64,000 bases of DNA from Xanthocytophaga flava (GTDB lineage Bacteria; Bacteroidota; Bacteroidia; Cytophagales; 172606-1), in NCBI RefSeq assembly GCF_030068545.1, contig NZ_JASJOR010000005.1, forward strand, positions 62,001 to 126,000. Reading direction: 5' to 3'. Below the pieces are notes generated by a model. That model was given only the letters and a program-made list of their open reading frames with translations, was not told the DNA's origin and ran no database searches. The translations under genes were made by a program, and so were the position numbers. Below are positions 60,094-64,000 of this stretch, one piece after another. Numbering within the stretch: position 1 is the stretch's first letter; the number at the start of each line of letters is the position of its first letter.

Positions 60094-62913
60094 ATGACCA
60101 ATTATACTCTCTCTCTATGGTCAATTACGCGGATGGCCTTCCCAGGTATTATTGCTTTGGGTTTATGGAACTATCATTCCAAGCCAGAAACCAGTCAGAA
60201 TGTAGTACAGCCTACTCCTCCTGAAGAGAATCGTTTTACCAAGATTGTTCTGGCAGAAAAGCTGGATGAACCTATGGAAATGGCACCCTTACGTGATGGA
60301 AGGGTATTGTTTATTGAACGGAAAGGTAATGTAAAGCTTTACAGTCCAGACACAAAGCAGGTAAAAGTGATTACAACAATACCTGTGAGTACCAAATACA
60401 CAGATAAGGAAGGAAAGAAAACAGAAGCTGAGGATGGATTGCTGGGATTAACTCTCGACCCAGGCTTTGAACAGAATCATTGGTTGTATCTTTATTATTC
60501 ACCTGCAGGAGAAACGTCTGAAAATATATTAGCCAGATACGAACTGAGAGGCGATGAACTGGTGATGGATTCAAAGAAGGTTATTCTCCATGTTGCCACA
60601 CAAAGAGAACAATGTTGCCATACAGGAGGATCTATGGCATTTGATGGAAAAGGAAATCTATTTCTTTCTACTGGAGATAATACAAGTCCACGGGCAACAG
60701 GATTTAGCCCTTTGGATGAACGACCAGGACGTAGCCCTTGGGATGCACAGAAATCATCAGGTAATACCAATGACTTACGTGGAAAAGTACTTCGTATACA
60801 TCCGGAACCAGATGGTAGTTATACTGTTCCGGAAGGTAATTTGTTTCCCAAAGGTACTGCCAAGACTCGTTCTGAAATTTATACGATGGGTCATCGCAAT
60901 CCCTATCGTATTTCAGTAGATAAAAAGACTGGCTATTTGTATTGGGGGGATGTAGGAGCTGATTCTGGGGTAGATTCTACCGGGCGGGGAGCCAGAGGTC
61001 ACGATGAATTTAATCAGGCAAAACAACCAGGTAATTTTGGCTGGCCTTATTTTCAGGGAAATAATAAGCCTTTTTGGGATTATGATTTTGCTACCGGAAA
61101 ATCTGGTTCTCCTTTTGATCCTACCAAACCTGTTAATAATTCTCCTAACAACACCGGACTTACTGAGTTACCTTCTGCCCAGAATGCTATGATTTGGTAT
61201 CCTGCCAATGAGTCAATTCTTTTTCCTCAATTGGGTAAAGGAGGACGTAGTGCTATGGCAGGCCCTGTCTATTATAAAGATGATTTTCGTACTGCCAAAC
61301 GAGCCTTTCCTGATTATTATAATGGCAAACTATTTATCTACGAATGGATGCGGGGATGGATTTTAGCTGTGACATTGGATGAAGATGGAAATTATCTGCG
61401 TACAGAACCTTTTATGCCGTCACACAAATTTTCGAATCCGATTGAACTGGAGTTTGGACCAGAAGGTGACTTGTATATGCTGGAATATGGAACTGGGTGG
61501 TTTCAAGGCAATGACGATGCTCGGTTAGTACGGATTGAGTACAATGGTGGTAATCGGAAACCTATCGTGGAAGCTACTGTCAATAAGAAAATAGGAGCCA
61601 CTCCTCTGGCTGTTAAGTTTTCTTCAGAAGGAACACAGGATTATGATCGCGATGCTCTAACATATGACTGGACTATTACAGACAAAAAGGGAATAGCTAT
61701 ACAGACATTTAAAGAGTCTAACCCTGCATATACTTTCACAAAGCCAGGTGTGTATAATGTGGTGCTTACTGTATCAGATGGTAAAGGTGAACCCTCTACC
61801 CGTTCAATGGAGATTGTTGCTGGAAATGAAGCACCTAAACTCACTTTTTCTATGAATAAGGGAAATCGGTCATTTTATTTCCCCAATAAGCCATTTGAAT
61901 ACGCCGTTGCTGTAACAGATAAAGAAGATGGCAGCCTGGCCAATGGAAAGATTTTACCTGCTCAGGTAGCTGTGACCATAGATTATCTGAAAGATGGAGT
62001 AGATCCTGTAGAAATCGAGGCTGGCCATCGTACTGCTGAAGCTTCTGCTTCATTAGCTACTGGTAAAAAACTGATGGATGCCAATGATTGTAGATCTTGC
62101 CATTTTGTAGATAAGAAATCTGTTGGGCCTGCTTATCAGTTAGTTGCACAAAAGTACAAAGGCGACCCTCAGGCGGCAGACCGCTTAACTACCAAAGTAG
62201 TACAGGGTGGTGGTGGTGTTTGGGGAGATGCAGTTATGCCTGCACATCCGCAATTATCTGTTTCAGATGCCAAGGAGATTGTGCAGTATGTTTTAAGTCT
62301 GGGAGACACCAAAGCCGCCGCAGTGTCTTTACCTGTAAAAGGAAGTTATACTCCTAAAGTTACTACTGGTAATGATCAGGGAGCATTTATCATTCGGGCC
62401 GCTTATAAAGATAAAGGTGCCAATGGCGTACCATCTGCCAGTGCAGAAGATGTACTGGTATTGCGTAATCCATCTGTTCCTGCTGGCAATGCAGATAAAT
62501 CAGGAGGGATTCAGAAATTTAAGCTTCCTGAGCCACCTGTTGAAATGGTGATTGCTATGGCACCTGATAACTACATTGGATTTAGTAAAACCGATCTGAC
62601 AGGTATAGACTATGTTACTTTTGTTGTAAGTGCTCCTGTCCAGCAATTAAATGCTGCCGGAGGGGTTATTGAAGTGCATCTGGATTCTCCAACAGGACCG
62701 ATGATTGGACAAAGTTCCACTATAGTACCTAAAGATGCACCAATTACAGGGACTTCATTTACGCCTGATATGGTCAAAGCCAAACTTACCCCTACTCAGG
62801 GTATTCATGATGTATATTATGTATTTAAGAATGATAAGTCTGGCGGAAAACCACTATTTATTGTTTTGACGTTGCAATATAGTGCCGGAGAGAATGTTGC
62901 GTCTGGAAAATAG
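60094..62913 (+). CDS. PQQ-dependent sugar dehydrogenase (GSDH-like) with PKD, cytochrome c and C-terminal carbohydrate-binding-like domains
   Basis: A 939-aa exported protein. An N-terminal hydrophobic segment (about 10-25) is a signal or anchor. A glucose/sorbosone dehydrogenase-like beta-propeller covers about 45-490 (EDGLLGLTLDP, YTMGHRNPYRIS, IELEFGPEGDLYMLEYGTGW). A PKD domain follows (VVLTVSDGKGEPS, about 495-580), then a class I cytochrome c with heme motif CRSCH (C666, C669, H670) and a downstream Met near 715. The last 160 residues resemble a CBM6-like sandwich. Electrons from sugar oxidation could pass directly to the fused heme. It is divergent from the Nudix regulator and precedes the exported isomerase gene. 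Confidence 0.9.
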   Translation: MTNYTLSLWSITRMAFPGIIALGLWNYHSKPETSQNVVQPTPPEENRFTKIVLAEKLDEPMEMAPLRDGRVLFIERKGNVKLYSPDTKQVKVITTIPVSTKYTDKEGKKTEAEDGLLGLTLDPGFEQNHWLYLYYSPAGETSENILARYELRGDELVMDSKKVILHVATQREQCCHTGGSMAFDGKGNLFLSTGDNTSPRATGFSPLDERPGRSPWDAQKSSGNTNDLRGKVLRIHPEPDGSYTVPEGNLFPKGTAKTRSEIYTMGHRNPYRISVDKKTGYLYWGDVGADSGVDSTGRGARGHDEFNQAKQPGNFGWPYFQGNNKPFWDYDFATGKSGSPFDPTKPVNNSPNNTGLTELPSAQNAMIWYPANESILFPQLGKGGRSAMAGPVYYKDDFRTAKRAFPDYYNGKLFIYEWMRGWILAVTLDEDGNYLRTEPFMPSHKFSNPIELEFGPEGDLYMLEYGTGWFQGNDDARLVRIEYNGGNRKPIVEATVNKKIGATPLAVKFSSEGTQDYDRDALTYDWTITDKKGIAIQTFKESNPAYTFTKPGVYNVVLTVSDGKGEPSTRSMEIVAGNEAPKLTFSMNKGNRSFYFPNKPFEYAVAVTDKEDGSLANGKILPAQVAVTIDYLKDGVDPVEIEAGHRTAEASASLATGKKLMDANDCRSCHFVDKKSVGPAYQLVAQKYKGDPQAADRLTTKVVQGGGGVWGDAVMPAHPQLSVSDAKEIVQYVLSLGDTKAAAVSLPVKGSYTPKVTTGNDQGAFIIRAAYKDKGANGVPSASAEDVLVLRNPSVPAGNADKSGGIQKFKLPEPPVEMVIAMAPDNYIGFSKTDLTGIDYVTFVVSAPVQQLNAAGGVIEVHLDSPTGPMIGQSSTIVPKDAPITGTSFTPDMVKAKLTPTQGIHDVYYVFKNDKSGGKPLFIVLTLQYSAGENVASGK

Positions 62914-62983
62914 AAGTGGTATAAACTAACAGGTTCTGATTTATACAAAGACATTTATCCTTTCACTTTTTAACCCTATTATT

Positions 62984-63982
62984 ATGAATACACATACATC
63001 ACGTCGCAGATTTATTGAGAAATTAGGTCTTTCGGCAGCTGGTCTCGGACTGGCTGCGGCTATACCTGAAGAATTATTTGCAACCCCTAAAAAGCTGTTT
63101 TTTGAAATCTCATTAGCTCAATTTTCTCTGGCTGGTTCTTTGTTTGCTGGCAAGCTGGCAAATCTGGACTTTCCGGCTATGGCAAAAAACGATTTTGGAA
63201 TCAGTAATATAGAGTATGTCTCTATGTTCTGGAAAGACAAAGCTACAGATCAAGCTTATCTAAAAGAACTTAAAATGCGTACAGATGACCTGGGAGTACG
63301 TAATGTGTTGATTATGGTCGACTCAGAAGGTGATTTAGGCGATACAGATGATGCCAGACGAAAACAGGCAGTAGAAAATCACTACAAGTGGATTGATGCC
63401 GCTAAGTTTCTGGGCTGTCACTCAATTCGGGTGAATATTAGCGGCAAAGGAACTGATGATGAGATTGCGAAGGCAGGAGTAGATGGGTATGGGCGATTGG
63501 TGGAATATGGAGCCAAAAATAAGATGGGAGTGATTATTGAGAATCATTTTGGTCCATCTACTAACCCTGACTGGTTGGTGAAGTTGGTTAAGCAAATAAA
63601 GAGTCCCTATGCAGGAGTATTACCTGACTTTGGAAACTTCACTCGTCGTACAGAGCCCGAAGCACAGACAATGGAGGCATTTATGAAAACGCAGGTAATC
63701 AAGGAATATGATAAATACGATGGGGTAACGAAAATGATGCCCTATGCCAAAGGTGTTAGTGCTAAAACCCATGTGTTTGATGATAAAGGCAAAGACACAG
63801 AGACAGATTTTAATCGCATGTTGAAAATTATTAAAGATGCTGGATTCAAAGGATTTATTGGCATTGAGTATGAAGGTGGTTTTATGAAGATGATGGGCGC
63901 TCCTGGAAATTACCTTACTGAGTATGAAGGTATCATGGCAACAAAACGTTTGCTGGAAAAAGTAGGAGGGCAACTTTCCTAA
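62984..63982 (+). CDS. Tat-exported sugar phosphate isomerase/epimerase-like TIM-barrel protein, second copy
   Basis: A 332-aa PF01261-type TIM barrel with a twin-arginine signal (SRRRFIEKLGLSAAGLGLAAA, about 6-26). Barrel motifs are SLAQFSLAGSLF, NVLIMVDSEGDLGD, VIIENHFGPSTNPDW (metal-site Glu and His region), GVLPDFGNF, AKTHVFDDKG and GFIGIEYEGG. It starts 70 bp after the PQQ dehydrogenase gene and is probably cotranscribed with it, so it may act on the oxidised or related sugar in the periplasm (inference). It is related in plan but not closely to the protein at 8884. The window ends 18 bp after its stop. Confidence 0.88.
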   Translation: MNTHTSRRRFIEKLGLSAAGLGLAAAIPEELFATPKKLFFEISLAQFSLAGSLFAGKLANLDFPAMAKNDFGISNIEYVSMFWKDKATDQAYLKELKMRTDDLGVRNVLIMVDSEGDLGDTDDARRKQAVENHYKWIDAAKFLGCHSIRVNISGKGTDDEIAKAGVDGYGRLVEYGAKNKMGVIIENHFGPSTNPDWLVKLVKQIKSPYAGVLPDFGNFTRRTEPEAQTMEAFMKTQVIKEYDKYDGVTKMMPYAKGVSAKTHVFDDKGKDTETDFNRMLKIIKDAGFKGFIGIEYEGGFMKMMGAPGNYLTEYEGIMATKRLLEKVGGQLS

Positions 63983-64000
63983 ACTTTAGTGCTTGAATTG

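Noticed and set aside
1..64000. tRNA, rRNA, CRISPR array, prophage or integrated element
   Set aside because: I looked through the intergenic stretches and found no tRNA-like cloverleaf, no regularly spaced repeats and no phage or integrase genes. A dedicated scan could still find a small RNA.

Overview
The window is a contiguous piece of an AT-rich bacterial chromosome from the phylum Bacteroidota, most likely the order Cytophagales. The lineage call is inference. It rests on protein families largely confined to Bacteroidota (DUF5606, TPR/PD40/OmpA proteins of PorE type, DUF6089-type barrel, GIN/DUF2807 with PspC, fused E1 alpha/beta dehydrogenase) and on promoter-like TAnnTTTG elements upstream of many genes in place of sigma70-type boxes. 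No rRNA, tRNA, CRISPR array, prophage or intact insertion sequence was recognised. Gene density is high and most genes are housekeeping or metabolic.

Layout. 1-3063 (minus strand): a lytic transglycosylase cut by the window edge, an O-methyltransferase and an M16 peptidase. 3210-6671: a GT9 glycosyltransferase converging on rnc, then acpP-fabF reading away. 7117-15790: pyk, a Tat-exported sugar isomerase-like protein, DUF5606, DinB-like, YebC, NlpC/P60, an HD (p)ppGpp-hydrolase-like protein, a Gfo/Idh/MocA oxidoreductase and an ADP-ribosylglycohydrolase. 16006-25531 is the most accessory-looking stretch: acyltransferase, an AT-rich 700-bp gap, VOC/SRPBCC/EVE genes, an unrecognised coiled-coil protein, MeaB, a 125-bp perfect inverted repeat, a lone McrB-like ATPase and a sensor kinase. 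25613-38117: CocE-type hydrolase, tpiA, YtxH, a sugar-kinase-like phosphotransferase, a third repeat copy, two tandem PorE-like OmpA proteins, engB, a TonB-C-domain protein, an AraC regulator and an SRPBCC protein. 38203-41586: a TES/MJ0619-like radical SAM enzyme, a lipoprotein and a divergent Lgt-like membrane protein. 41691-47225: an M28/PDZ peptidase and a marR-fadN-fadA-type beta-oxidation operon. 47562-58104: DUF2721, a WYL regulator, padR-PspC/GIN, pcm, a barrel protein, a thioesterase, a second M16 peptidase and the fused E1. 58234-63982: a carbohydrate locus with ThuA, a Nudix-type regulator, a PQQ sugar dehydrogenase/PKD/cytochrome c protein and a second Tat-exported isomerase-like protein.

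Three points deserve a second look. First, a dispersed structured intergenic repeat (two inverted copies at 21640-22163, a diverged copy at about 30309-30517) keeps its base-paired stems while their sequence changes. Second, the radical SAM / lipoprotein / Lgt-like neighbourhood has an Lgt-like protein that lacks residues expected of a true lipoprotein transferase, which suggests another lipid reaction. Third, several regulators have inverted or direct repeats placed over their own promoters (marR, padR, the Nudix regulator), giving testable operators. Motif, stem and start coordinates were read by eye. Family names come from recognition without database searches.
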